From: Paragonimus skrjabini miyazakii
Lineage: Eukaryota; Platyhelminthes; Trematoda; Plagiorchiida; Troglotrematidae
Length of the DNA stretch: 64,000 bases
Assembly: GCA_014338405.1 (NCBI GenBank)
Contig: JTDE01001103.1
Location: forward strand, 20,501-84,500
Reading direction: 5' to 3'
Shown here: piece after piece, positions 48,301 to 58,035 of the stretch
Numbering within the stretch: position 1 is the stretch's first letter
Layout: each line of letters starts with the position of its first letter
Position numbers and translations under genes: made by a program
Notes under the pieces: model-generated
What the model saw: only the letters and a program-made list of their open reading frames with translations
Told to the model about the DNA's origin: nothing
Databases searched by the model: none

Positions 48301-51300
48301 TACCAACTTTCTTCCGACTCCCAACGTGGAAGACCAAGAGGCTGTGGTTTGTCAGAATTCTACTTATTGGCCTGCTTTATATGAGCAACTCTGTCGGTAT
48401 GGTTGTTACACCGTCCAGTCTAGCCCGATAAGTCCTGGAGATGCACAAGCCGTCACACCGCGTCAAGGTCCAATCTCGCTGTGACGGAAACAAACTGTCA
48501 GCAAGCTGTGACATTTGGATTTCTAATTATGGTAGGTAGTAATCATCGTTTCTTATTCAGTTACTGTGAGTTAATGAAACAAAAGATCGCACTTGTTTTC
48601 TATGAATAGCATTGTCTGCTCATAGTGGACGTCTTGGAATGGGGACTTCACCAGCTGTGTGGTTTATATCTTCTTTGCAATGCAAAGTGAACTATATAAT
48701 TTGGCACTACTCGTTACATTTAAGTAGTCTAAAAAGATTTACAGATAGCATGAGGTAGGTTGTTATGTCTGGCAGTGGCAGTTTTCAATGGGAAGATGCT
48801 TCATTTAATACGTCTGGGTGGTCTGAGAAATGGACAGAATGTTTAGCAACACTCAGTGCGTACGGATCAAATGTGTTTTAACACATATTGCTCTCGCTTG
48901 CATCTTTTGCACGTTTACCTGTGTTAAGTGCTCGAATATCCACGTGCATCTCATTATTATTCGTGTACTTAAAGTTCGATATTTAATACAATCCGGTTAA
49001 CGTGATCCGGAATATTTAAAGCCCTAACAGTCCAGGAAGTGGTGTGAAGTACTAAGATCAAATGAAACTGGCTATTTAACCCTTGTGTTTTGTGTACACC
49101 TGGGCACATTGCATTGTTTAAACAAAGTCAAATATCGCGGTTATTGGACTTGGCTTTTAGTCACAGTGCCAACTTATCAGGTACACGTATCAGCTGCGGC
49201 TGTGGTGTAGTAAAATTATGAATGTGTGTGTATTAGCTTTTTACCCGGTCAGCTCAGGGTTTGACAAGAGATGCCAATTGTACCGGACATTTCACTATCC
49301 GGAGGTAAGGATGCAATAAGGAGAGACTGATAATTTTCAATGAGGGTGGCTCAAAAATTGAAAACCGACTGTACTGGGATGCTTGCTTTAAGTAGAGTCA
49401 CTGCACACATTTCCTCCCCTTTTGGCTTAATGTATGCCGCTTTAGCTACTGGATGTAGTTTGTGCAAGTGTATTACCTTGTGCACACAGCCAGCTGTCGT
49501 TATTGCTCAGTGCTGAATGTCTGCAGATGCGTGAACGAACTGCACAGGGCCATTTCAGACGATATGTCGAACGGCATAGATAGAGTATAGCATGAGTTTA
49601 CAGACACCACCAATTCCGACTCTAAGGCATATGGGGCAACATTTTTGAGTGCAGATGCTTCAGACCTTCACACGTTGAACTAGAAAGTCGCGTTTGGCCG
49701 ACGGAGGTAAGTCTTACCGTTAGTGCTGATCTATTGCCCGTTAGCAATGTTTCTCAGCTGATCACTGGTTTCTTAAGGAGAGCTTTACGAGCTAGGCAAT
49801 GTGGTGGCGCACGAAGTATGAATCGCAGACAAAGAAACAGATGACGTGATGACACTTGTGCAGACTTGGATCCTGACAATGTACCCTCTGACACTCGATT
49901 ATCAGATGATGATTCCACTAGGTACGAATAATCGTGTGCAAGCAACGATTATCAGTAACGGACGGTCTGCATATACTCCTAACGGCCCGATTACTTTTAG
50001 TTGTTTATCATTTATCGGTAGCTTTTGATCTATGGACACGACTTGTTTCAAAGGTCTTTTTGTTGTACCCGCATGTAAAATGTTCTTTGCTTTTTCCTAT
50101 TGCAGGTTGCATTGCATGTCCGAGCTCTACAGGCCCATGTGGATAAATTTCAAAAGAAGCGCCGTTTCGGGGACGAATGGCTCATCACTTCTGAGGATGC
50201 TGATAGCCATATTTGTGGTGTGTTTGAAGAGATCGTATCCACGGTGGATATAACTATCCTTGAGGCACATAAATACTGCGTTATTTTGAACCCTGTGGAC
50301 GCGTCTGGTGTACCTCAGCTTGGGAAAAAGCTCCTTGTACGCGGTGAAAAATCCTTCTTTCTTAAACCAGGAGAAAGTTTAGAGTGTGGTGTTGTGGATT
50401 CATACATCTTAGAACAGAATGAAGGGCTTATACTTCGTGCTGAGGATCGATTCGAAGACGAGTTACCCGAACCCGAGGAACATACTGTGGAGAGTGAAGA
50501 TGCGTTGCCGAAACCGAGGAAGAAAATAGTACGTTTCGTTCCTTTTTACTACATTCATCACGCTTACTCACATCACTGGTTCTGCTCACTCAAATTCTTC
50601 TATGCAGGGTCAGCTATCTGATAAGCGTTTTGAAATTTATTGTAAGTTGCACAAGTGGGTAACGCGTGCATGAATGGAAAACTGCGGCTAACCATTTAGG
50701 TGTGTTAATTCCACTGAAAAGTCAATGGTTACGTTTGGGTAAATTAACTTACTTGTAATTCATTATCCAGATCGAAACTATCACTCTCTACGATTTGCTT
50801 GACACTAACATACTCAGGTGTGTTGTACCTTTAAAATAACCAGGTTGCCTTTTTGACGACTTTTAACTGCTCACCTGGTTAGACAATATTTTGCCTATAA
50901 CCCCATAATTACGCAGCTTGCTTCCTTATGCACCAGTAGAATTAAAATTTATTCTGTGGTGCACGTGCAGAATATTGATCTCTTGTTTGACATGAACGAA
51001 CGAAGGTCTCTTATTAGAAACAATGCTTGACTATCAACGGTTCCATGCTATCAAATATCATCAACATTCCAAGTTTTTTTTTCTGTAATGTGCTAAAGGG
51101 GCATTTGGTATGTGACTCTTTCGCATAGAGAAAATCTAAGACAGGTCAGCAATAGACTACACTTCCGCATTCATTTTGCATTTCAAAAATGTCCTTCGAT
51201 TTGAGGGGTTGGTTTAACGGTAGTCAAGGCTGGCTTTCATATAGACAGTTTATTTGGGGAAATGCGCCCTCAAAATGCAACATATGTCATGAATTCCCAA

Positions 51301-52449
51301 TAGGCTTGATCATTTGGGAAAAGAGAAATCCATCATTTCAGTATAGTTTGTGAACCACAGGAGCCACACATACTATATTTGTATGTGAAATATATCACCA
51401 GATGTGTTATGGCATCGCTTTTTGCCCCCCTAGACTACGTGGATGAAAAAAAAAATCCTTTTGCAACGTTTCCACAAACGCTCGGTCTCCGGTGAGGTTG
51501 TTTGCGCGTAAACTCGTGAATGACTGTTCGCTATGGGTGTTCAGTAATCATGGCTGTACGTGGGTTAGGATACTGTTTTGACGTAATTCCTTCTAGAGGA
51601 TTTCTAGCTTGCATCCGCAACTGTACGAGAGCTTTTAACCGGTTTCTACCAGATTCTAGGAATCAGTGGTAAAAAAAACGCTGTGGGAAAACGTTACTGA
51701 AGGTTGGGACGCTATAGTCAGCCTCAAATATATGTCAGTGTTCCTAAACAAAAATGTGACGTAATAGACAGCTTGTTTATTCCAGTGTTTTGTACAATCC
51801 TGAATAAACTGAGGTTTCGGATTGTTTGGCGCACGCGTGTGTTGGTCACTGATAAATAGGCTGGGGAATTATTTCCGTGGACTTCAAAAATGTTCGAGGA
51901 TCAAGTTTGAAATATTGAATTTGAAATGGTTTTAAGAAATCTTCGCAGAACTGGCTGCGGCTTGTGTCGGAATTGGAAACAATTGGTTCCATTGAACAGT
52001 TTGAACAAGGCAGTTAGAACACGAAAACTGGTAGATGCAAACATTTTGTATTGACTCGTCGGTACCAAATTTACAATAACATGAATAGTTTTTTTATAGC
52101 ATACATCTAGAGGAGTGAATACTCAATAAGCAGGTTAGGATAAGTCATTAAGTCTAGAGAAGGGTCACGTTCGTGAACGGTAAGTTTTCGGCTCACCTTC
52201 CGGTATACCAACGTCACATATGAGGAGCTGGGTACTACTGCCAGACTGTCTAAACTTTAAGCAGCTGTAGCATTTGTAGATGCCGAGCTTTAGGATTCTA
52301 TAGCATTAGTCGACATTGTTGCCACTGTGCTTGCACATGACTCAGCAATCAAGCCACCATCGTTTGGAGCGGATCTCCGAAAACACGAATGTGTAGTTAT
52401 TTCAGTTGTAAATCTGTTCTTCGTTTGCATCTGTAACTCCTCAGTAATA

Positions 52450-52509
<60 letters not shown>

Positions 52510-55500
52510 GATGAGCAACATTAGATTTATCGACTTGGTGAATCTTCCTTCGACTATATTGGTCATCTAAATTGAGACATTTACTGAAACCTGGAAGTTT
52601 TGTTAACTTCAAATACATTTAGCTTAGCTGTTGTCAAAGATTTGACATAAGGTGAGGTAAGGACGCTAATTTTAGCGTACACCACAAGGCGTCTGCTGTC
52701 ATGCGACATACTCAGTTACGCGTGGAGGGTGGAATTGAATACTCTTTCCAAGCCGTCAGAACCGAGACAGCAGGAGTGTTTTGAGTGGGTATTGTTCGAG
52801 CACGCGACCGTGTGCCTTTTGTTGATATCGTTAGTCTTTTGTTATTTCGAGAGCAGTACGTTTTGATTGAACTGCTGAGTAAGTAAGCAACTAGATTGAA
52901 ACCAAACCAATCAATCATGGGACAACGAAGGTGCATAATTTGACAGGTGAACTCTGGCTGCATGAACACTGCGTTGCTTGAGATGATGTGTTTTGAAGGC
53001 TCTAACTTATCACTTAAACAGCGTTTCGAAATTATCCATCCTGCACGGTTATGTCGTCCAGTCCCTCCGCCTACCTTTCATAGTTCGTGCTGGAATATTG
53101 CTTGCAACGGAATCAATCTCATCCACTAAACAGGAACGGTTTTGTTCATCTTGTGCATCGGTAAGAGTAAGAATACATTGCCTGCGTATTAAGTTGTCAT
53201 TTATGGCTAAGTTAACTTGCCTTGCCTTATAGCTTTTAAAAAAAAATTAACTGTTTTACGGTGCTGAATTGACACCCAGTTTTCTCCAGACTTGTGTAAG
53301 GGAATACGTATTCTATTTCTTCAAATTTCGTTTTCGCCTCTCTGTACACATTTAGATTCGACAACCAGGTGATCACTGGATGATCCGGGGCCCAATGGAG
53401 TACGTGCCGCCGGTCCATGTCACTGTATTTTGCCATCGCAATTTAATCCCTCTTGATCGCAACGAAGGCGTATATGTGCGAAATAATAAAACCGGTGTCG
53501 TCAGAGCTGTGATTGGTCAGGCGTACATGTTAAATCAAGATGAGGAACTTTGGGAAAAGAAGTTGCCGGCAGATGTGATCCAGCTATTAACTGAGAGCAA
53601 AGATCCTCTAGCTGATCGTGGTTCCTATGCTCAGAAACGACCAGCTCCGACCTCTACCACACCAGATGAACCGTTGGATATGACGAGAGTTGTCAGTTTC
53701 CAGGTGCCTCACAACGCAGCTGTTCAAGTGTATGATTATCGAGACAAGAGAGCTCGAGTGGAATTCGGGCCGACTTTGGTTATGCTCGGACCAGATGAAC
53801 AATTTACCAAGTTGAGCCTGAGTGGAGGAAAGCCAAAAAGACCAAACATGATTAAAAGTCTGTGTTTATTGTTGGGACCTGATTTTTGTACGGATGTTGT
53901 GGTGGTAGAGACGGCGGATCATGCCCGCTTGTCTCTTCAGTTGTCTTATAATTGGCATTTTAATGTCGCACACCCATGTAGTCAAGCAGAGGCTGCGAAA
54001 CTATTCTCTGTGCCGGATTTCATTGGAGATGCTTGCAAGGCCATCGCATCGCGTATTCGTGGGACAGTGGCGTCGGTCAATTTTGACGACTTCCATCGGG
54101 TAAGTTACACAACTTTCTCATGCAAATCATTTTTTCCTAACTAATTGAACTTCATCGCAGTAATCTACAACAACAGTGGTATCATTGTTTGTACGACAAC
54201 CGTGAAAAATAACCCCAGTTTAGGGATAAAGGAGGAAATAAATGCAACCACATTTTTGTATTCAACCTCTAATAATCAGCAGTAAGGCACTTACGTCTTT
54301 TGGACAAGCAAGCAGACGGTTGCTACTGGAAGTCATCCTGCACTCACAAGACGGCGTTCTTGCTGTTTTGACCACTCTATTTCATTGAATGTTCTAACTT
54401 CACGGGTATTTGAATCAAATAACTCCAATATCCTAGCCGTCTCCGTTAGCGTCTCCAGTCACAGATCGCATTAAGCACACAGTTCTTAATAAGGAAGACA
54501 AACGCAGTCTATGATGACCTACCTACCAATAATTGTTTATTCGTGCCATCCCATCACTTGTCCACTGAACGCCTGTAATAATGAACTCAACCCAATAGAT
54601 CGATGTGCACTTTTACACTTGCTTAAATGCAAGATGTATCGAACGGCTATATGAACATACTGTCAGCGCTCTTTTCCCATACTTATCCGGTTAAGGGTTC
54701 ATCACCAAGACCACATCAAGATTGGCTACGTTCGTCATTTCTGTTCAGTGTCATAGGCAGATTGGTGAGGGACTGTCTACGACAGCCGCGAAATGTCAGC
54801 GCAGAACTCCTGCTTAGTATAAGGCTGACGCTGTTGACTATTCTGACAGCATGGTGTCGCCAGTGGACAGATTTCAAGCAACACAAATGTTCGGCGATAT
54901 CTGGCGTTCTGCTAAATAAATCATAATGCGCCTTCTAGTCTCAAAGCGCAAAGCTATTATCCAAGACTGCTGCGTTTCCTTTAATTTTGGGTTGGATATG
55001 AAAGCCGCGGAGGTTGTTGAGTCGTTCATACACTTAGGAACTTGCAACAGATATGGCAGAGTTATAGAAAGGGAAATTGAAGCTCATATCTCTGAGGCTA
55101 CGGCTAACTTAGGTCATCACTGGTAGCAGAAACTTTTCTTTGAAGCTTAAGGATGACATGTATATAACAACTGTGAGAGCAATGTTAATGACGACAGCAA
55201 AACCTGACTGTTCAGAATAAGATGTGTGAACCGTGTTTGGTTATTTGGCCATCATTGCTTGCGTCCGCTCGTTTGCATGTGGTGGTATCATCATGTAGAC
55301 AGTAACACAGCTAAAAAGCGATTATTCAGTAGCGAGTGTCAAACCAGTTTGCCTACTCCATACTTAAGGACGCATTTGCTTAGAAGATTAGGTCGTGGTA
55401 AGGATGCCAGTTAGTCGTCTGCCTCACCGAGCACCCTTTGTTCATGCCGCGGCTGGCTAACTTAGGGTGCGAGGTGGACTAATGATCAGTTCATCCGGGG

Positions 55501-58035
55501 GAATGTAGACAGCTGCCAGTTAGCTAGGTTACTTTTACCTTCTTGGTCTGAATCGTCACGACTGAAGATTGGAAACTAGGGGCGTTAATGGAGTTGATTA
55601 ATTGGGCTCATTGATTTGGCTGTCTGTCGTTTTGCTGAGTTTTCGGTGGCAAATATAGGTAATTACCCGAGCCACTGATGGCCTCGAAGAGACTATTTTG
55701 CGAATGACACCTTGTTTTGACTTACGGCTTTACTGTTTGTTCGTGAGGGTGTTTACGTTAAATGTCTGTTTTGTACATAAGTGTTTTAGGTAACTAGGTC
55801 TCATTAATTCTACATCTTTTGTTCAGTAGTTATGTAGCTGTCAGGTATCAGTGTGAACGGCTGATATATTGATGTTCATGCTAATGATATTGTCTTAGTA
55901 CCTCGCGTCAGTTGGAGATCAATCTATGTTTGATAATGTGAATCCGGCAGGCATGTATGTGCACACCTGAGATTCTATCGGGAAATACTGTTCATGTCAG
56001 TCGAGATCAATTGTGAGATAAAGAAAGATGGACTAGTACGCATACTTAGTATTTGCCACTTTATCCCTCACTTGATGGAGCACGTTAAGGTGTATTTGTT
56101 CACAAGTAGAAATGGGTGCAAATGCCAGTGTCCAAGTGTTTAATAAGTCATGTTACTGAGTGATCTATGGCAGACTAGTAAACTATATACACAATTTGAA
56201 TTTTTACATCTTCTTTAATAGAACTCTGCTCGGATTATTCGGACCTCCGTTTTTGGCTTGGACGAAAACGGGCGTGTTAGGGATCTGTTTGTATTTCCGC
56301 AAAACAACTTACATATTACCAGCATTGACGTACAGTCAGTTGAGCCAGTTGATCAACGTACACGCGACTCGTTGCAAAAATCTGTCCAGCTGGCTATTGA
56401 GATCACAACCAACTCGCAAGAAGCAGCTGCCCGGTGAGTATGATGTACTCAGTTCCCTTGCTTATACGTAGAACGCGCTTTATTACTCTTGTGGGTGCCG
56501 GTATCACAGTATTAGTATCGAAACAGAGCACTTATGATCTTTTTCCCGAATATCGTTTCGATATAATCAGTGTTCATGCATCTAAACATACGGGTACAGA
56601 ACATCCGTCAGACCGTATTTCAGAATGCAAGAACCGGTCGGGCACTCAGGAGAGAATTCATAATGGTTTGCTTCTGATCCAACTCGGCGTTTTCTCTGTC
56701 TCGTATTACCCTGGTATCAGTTTAGGCAGTAGTAACGCCAGCTAAGTTTGCGTTTAATGACTGACGAATTCCCCATAGTGTCTGTACCTATTCCTTCCGA
56801 ACGTTTCTGGTTGCCGCAGTTGCTATGCTTTGACACACTATTGAGATTTTAGAAATGTCTACTATTTATGAACGCAGCTGATGTTCAAAAGCGTCAACTG
56901 TTGTTCTGTGTGGTGCATCTTTTTGATCTTCAATATATCAGTTTAATTTTGCTACTATGGACTACCCACTGTCTAGCTGTGGTTTATAACGATAAATCGA
57001 CATCGTTTTTCGTTTGTTTCGATTATTCCAAAGGGTCGAAAAGTTGAGAATTTTGTTCATTGTCGCCGAACTGGTCTTACACGTTGATAACGCCATTTTA
57101 TGAATACAAAACCGAGGCTATCGCAATCTCTTTTCGATAGGATAATTTTATTGTTCGTGTTGAAGCATGCGCGTTGGATTTGGACTTTATCCACGAACTT
57201 TTGTGTAGACTGTGCGCCTTTTGTTCCAACTCTTTTACAGGCATGAAGCGGAACGTTTGGAACAAGAGGCGCGTGGCCGTTTGGAAAGACAACGGATTGA
57301 AGACGAAGCAGCTGCAGAGGTTGCTCGAAGTGGTTTGTTAGAAACGAAAATCAAGTTGGCTGCATTGGAGAGCACTGGTCAAGCCACAGCTGAGGCACAG
57401 AGTCGTGCGGAAGCGGCACGCATAGAAGGCGAGGCGGCTGTTGAACGCGCCAAATTGCATGCACAAGCAATGGCGATCGAAACTGTAAGTTAACTAACCG
57501 CCATTTTAAATAAACGGGATATTTTCAAGACATTCTTAACCATTCAGCAGTGAACCCTTATTCAGGTCACACAACTTATATTTTTGCTGCATATCTTGCA
57601 TAGGATGCAGAGCTTGAAAGACTGAAGAAGGCACGCCAAGCGGAGTTGGAATACATCAGCGAGAAAGATCAGCTCAAACTTAAAACGAAGACGGAAGAAA
57701 TGAAAATCGAAGTTTCACGCTTCACCGCTATGGTCAATTCTATCGGAGCAGAAACTATCAAGTCGATCGCGAACGCTGGTTCAGAGCACAATTTGCGCAT
57801 GCTTAGCGCTTTGGGACTGCAAAGCACGCTGATCACAGATGGTACTACTCCGGTCAATCTGTTGTCTACCGCACATGGCCTAATTGGACAAGTGATGGAT
57901 CAGGGAGACTATCGCCTGGCAAAACCACCACGTAAATCGTTGTCCAAGCCGACTGACACGGCGTTGACCACTCGCGATAAGCGTGAGGTTGTTGCCGAGG
58001 ACGATGACGATGAGTCGTCCGTTGTGACTTCTTGA
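39222..58035 (+). CDS. MVP: Major vault protein, complete eight-exon gene
   Basis: This is the shell protein of the vault, a large cytosolic ribonucleoprotein barrel built in animals from 78 MVP copies. The coding exons are 39222-39358, 39391-39707, 41511-41737, 50106-50528, 53356-54099, 56222-56433, 57241-57484 and 57604-58035. All junctions are GT-AG and the phases join without a shift, giving 911 residues; human MVP has 893. Residues 1 to about 535 are the barrel-wall repeats, with motifs such as GEEWLFEGPG, GEKSFFLKPGE and VPHNAAVQVYDY. About 536-657 is the SPFH-like shoulder (LCLLLGPDF, ETADHARL, FSVPDFIGDACKAIASR). About 658-820 is the alanine- and glutamate-rich cap-helix coiled coil, followed by the cap-ring region (STLITDGTTPVNL). 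The start at 39222 was chosen because the following IIRIAHYHYVHIL aligns with the animal N-terminus. Odd points are an acidic insertion near residues 340-360, a shorter shoulder linker and an EDDDDE tail at 900-905. No stop or frameshift is seen, so the gene is probably functional. Confidence 0.97.
39359..39390 (+). other. MVP: MVP intron 1, 32 nt
   Basis: The intron runs from GTAAGT to TTCACAG and is only 32 nt long. Removing it restores the frame exactly: the two bases AA of exon 1 plus the first base of exon 2 make a lysine codon, and the protein continues as KIVVGPTKMVSLSP, matching the MVP family. A short TTAAC near the 3' end could serve as branch site. Very short introns near gene 5' ends are known in trematodes such as schistosomes. 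Confidence 0.93.
39391..39707 (+). CDS. MVP: MVP exon 2 (residues 46-152)
   Basis: The exon begins after the acceptor TTCACAG and encodes repeats 1 and 2. Visible motifs are PFPLHPGEELEG, ANSALHLQALVDF and GEEWLFEGPG, all typical of MVP barrel repeats. It ends one base into codon 152 at the donor GTGAGC (39708). Reading past the donor gives a stop at 39722, which supports splicing here. Confidence 0.95.
40752..41106 (-). repeat. Diverged SINE copy in MVP intron 2
   Basis: It aligns in reverse orientation to the SINE unit, from CTTTCGAAAAGAAC through AAAGCTCGTCAGTAGTGCAT, GACCACTGCG, GGCACGACCAAATTATAAT and TGAGTAATGATCAG to TACTGATGAGTAGTCGGGG. The B box is lost and the A box is damaged, so it is an older copy and should not be transcribed by polymerase III. 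Confidence 0.75.
41168..41195. repeat. AT-dinucleotide microsatellite
   Basis: A run of alternating A and T interrupted by one C, lying just beyond the intron 2 SINE copy. Confidence 0.9.
41511..41737 (+). CDS. MVP: MVP exon 3 (residues 152-227)
   Basis: It starts after the acceptor TTAACTTGTAG. The first bases complete a glycine codon and continue TYYPRKEVEVLKPVQ, as expected for the GPGTYxPRKEVEV stretch of MVP. PNSALCLKALKDCVDR and GEKWLVYKPGVYLP follow. It ends in phase 0 at the donor GTGAGC (41738). Confidence 0.95.
42973..43680 (-). mobile_element. Penelope-like element RT remnant
   Basis: The minus strand reads QVCSLDVSSLFPDVPI, the motif A block of Penelope-like RTs (xSxDVxSLFTNVPL). 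After a frameshift come MWRLETQRANTIINDIPLYF and RFADGGFITLPEKIDV, where the catalytic YxDD has become FADG. FSEEYPPLSV, GGSFHLPDVALNKHEN and DSTESYVCWKS follow, matching the H-FLDV and xRKPT blocks. The copy is inactive by sequence. It lies antisense in MVP intron 3, and no GIY-YIG domain was found with it. Confidence 0.75.
44010..44240 (+). mobile_element. RTE-like LINE C-terminal fragment
   Basis: The plus-strand frame reads FGHRCLRLIDLIGWHQGVNN, then RVFGSECQASS, then YWLGRVLRIPVSCLLHRTP. These are the FDHRCLRxIAxIxWxxxxSN and RWLGHVLRMPxxRLPxxxL blocks at the C-terminus of RTE-like LINEs found in flukes. A related but separate copy lies at 55226-55414. Confidence 0.7.
44860..47930 (-). 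mobile_element. RTE-like LINE, nearly complete but broken
   Basis: On the minus strand an APE endonuclease comes first: IRINIGVFDVRTLQHG, VVSESRIQ, GVGIFPSTTAAAAPVDWIP, NSRLCAVRLTGS, ISAYAPIDCSDFSTKE, LAGDMNTQVGRL and TDHELVCYRF. RT blocks follow after the 100-N gap: GRLFKLIHATGPRGQSASEV, RREADIREQARF-type AREADIREQARFYPGKGCID, LDCKVVFLPVD and GVPTKYVNILSTLYFHTSAQ. The YADD region near 45650 is changed. A C-terminal HIS-rich processing of family blocks continues to about 44860. Stops and shifts are frequent. The element lies antisense in MVP intron 3 and is related to the pieces at 44010 and 54620. Confidence 0.82.
46698..46797. other. Assembly gap (100 N)
   Basis: This run of exactly 100 undetermined bases falls inside the RTE-like element, between its endonuclease and RT. 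Repeat collapse is a likely cause. Confidence 1.
48131..48173 (+). repeat. Diverged repeat, copy 1
   Basis: GGTGTT, then an AAT(A)GTCATGG-like core, TGTACGTGGGTT-like and ACACCGT match a stretch at 51536-51576 in the next intron with about ten differences. The element they come from is unidentified. Confidence 0.5.
50106..50528 (+). CDS. MVP: MVP exon 4 (residues 228-368)
   Basis: It begins after the acceptor TTCCTATTGCAG with VALHVRALQ and contains GDEWLIT, HKYCVILNPVD, LGKKLLVRGEKSFFLKPGE and EGLILRAEDRF, all diagnostic of MVP repeats 4 to 6. The last 25 or so residues are a glutamate- and proline-rich stretch ending in KPRKKI, longer than the vertebrate equivalent. The donor is GTACGT at 50529, phase 0. 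Confidence 0.95.
51536..51576 (+). repeat. Diverged repeat, copy 2
   Basis: This is the partner of 48131-48173, in the same orientation, sharing GGTGTT, AATCATGGCTGTACGTGGG and a TACTGT end. Its family is unknown. Confidence 0.5.
52448..52509. repeat. ATT microsatellite, about 21 units
   Basis: A pure trinucleotide run in MVP intron 4. The sequence just upstream does not match the LINE 3' tails that end in ATT elsewhere in the window, so it is either an orphan tail or an independent microsatellite. Confidence 0.95.
53356..54099 (+). CDS. MVP: MVP exon 5 (residues 369-616)
   Basis: It starts after the acceptor ACACATTTAG with IRQPGDHWMIRGPMEYVPP. It covers the last barrel repeats and most of the shoulder domain. 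Strong family matches include TGVVRAVIGQAYMLNQDE, DPLADRG, VPHNAAVQVYDYRDKRARV, LCLLLGPDF, ETADHARL and FSVPDFIGDACKAIASR. This is the largest and best conserved exon. The donor is GTAAGT at 54100, phase 0. Confidence 0.97.
54100..56221 (+). other. MVP: MVP intron 5, with an RTE-like remnant
   Basis: This 2122-nt intron runs from GTAAGT to TTCTTTAATAG. A sense-strand RTE-like RT and C-terminal fragment occupies about 54620-55440. The remaining 780 nt hold nothing recognisable. Confidence 0.85.
54620..55440 (+). mobile_element. RTE-like LINE RT and C-terminal remnant in MVP intron 5
   Basis: The plus-strand frames show QDVSNGYMNILSALFSHTYP (the GVPxKYVNIxxALYxHTxG block), then RLLVSKRKAIIQDCC and VVESFIHLGTCNRYGRVIE (the INxxKTKVM and FKYLGSxxxxxG blocks). 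RNFSLKLKDDMYITTVRAML, FGHHCLRPLVCMWW and SSECQTSLPT follow. The YADD block is missing. It is the same family as the elements at 44010 and 44860, but in the sense orientation of MVP. Confidence 0.72.
56222..56433 (+). CDS. MVP: MVP exon 6 (residues 617-687)
   Basis: It starts after the acceptor TTCTTTAATAG with NSARIIRTSVFG and continues through VFPQNNLHITSIDVQSVEP, VDQRTRDSLQKSVQLAIEI and TTNSQEAAAR. This is the end of the shoulder and the first turn of the cap-helix. The linker between VFG and FPQN is about nine residues shorter than in human MVP. It ends at the donor GTGAGT (56434), two bases into an arginine codon. Confidence 0.95.
56434..57240 (+). other. MVP: MVP intron 6
   Basis: This 807-nt intron runs from GTGAGT to CTCTTTTACAG, with a good pyrimidine-rich end. 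I see no repeat or coding signal in it. Confidence 0.85.
57241..57484 (+). CDS. MVP: MVP exon 7 (residues 687-768)
   Basis: It starts after the acceptor CTCTTTTACAG. The first base completes CGG (Arg) and the frame continues HEAERLEQEARGRLERQ, then AEAQSRAEAARIEGEAAVE and AMAIET. This is the core of the cap-helix coiled coil that drives vault assembly. The donor is GTAAGT at 57485, phase 0. Confidence 0.96.
57485..57603 (+). other. MVP: MVP intron 7
   Basis: This 119-nt phase 0 intron runs from GTAAGT to CTTGCATAG and separates two exons of the cap-helix. It contains no other recognisable signal. Confidence 0.9.
57604..58035 (+). CDS. MVP: MVP exon 8, terminal (residues 769-911)
   Basis: It starts after the acceptor ATCTTGCATAG with DAELERLKKARQAELEYI, finishing the cap-helix. 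NSIGAETIKSIANAGSEH, LGLQSTLITDGTTPVNL and the cap-ring follow. The C-terminal tail (about 870-911) is lysine-rich and then acidic (EDDDDE at 900-905), ending at the stop TGA 58033-58035. The tail has no close match in vertebrate MVP. Confidence 0.96.
   Translation, partial: DAELERLKKARQAELEYISEKDQLKLKTKTEEMKIEVSRFTAMVNSIGAETIKSIANAGSEHNLRMLSALGLQSTLITDGTTPVNLLSTAHGLIGQVMDQGDYRLAKPPRKSLSKPTDTALTTRDKREVVAEDDDDESSVVTS

Larger units (their letters stand above)
41738..50105 (+). other. MVP: MVP intron 3, 8.4 kb, retroelement-filled
   Basis: The largest intron contains a Penelope-like RT remnant (42973-43680, minus), an RTE-like C-terminal scrap (44010-44240, plus) and most of an RTE-like LINE (44860-47930, minus). 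An N gap lies inside that last element. From 47931 to 50105 only short unrecognised frames are seen, apart from one arm of a diverged repeat at 48131-48173 that recurs in intron 4. Confidence 0.85.
50529..53355 (+). other. MVP: MVP intron 4
   Basis: This 2827-nt intron runs from GTACGT to ACACATTTAG. It contains the second copy of a diverged repeat at 51536-51576 and a long ATT microsatellite at 52448-52509. No retroelement protein was recognised in it. Confidence 0.85.

Noticed and set aside
52327..52524. 65-codon open frame
   Set aside because: Most of it is poly-isoleucine translated from the ATT microsatellite.
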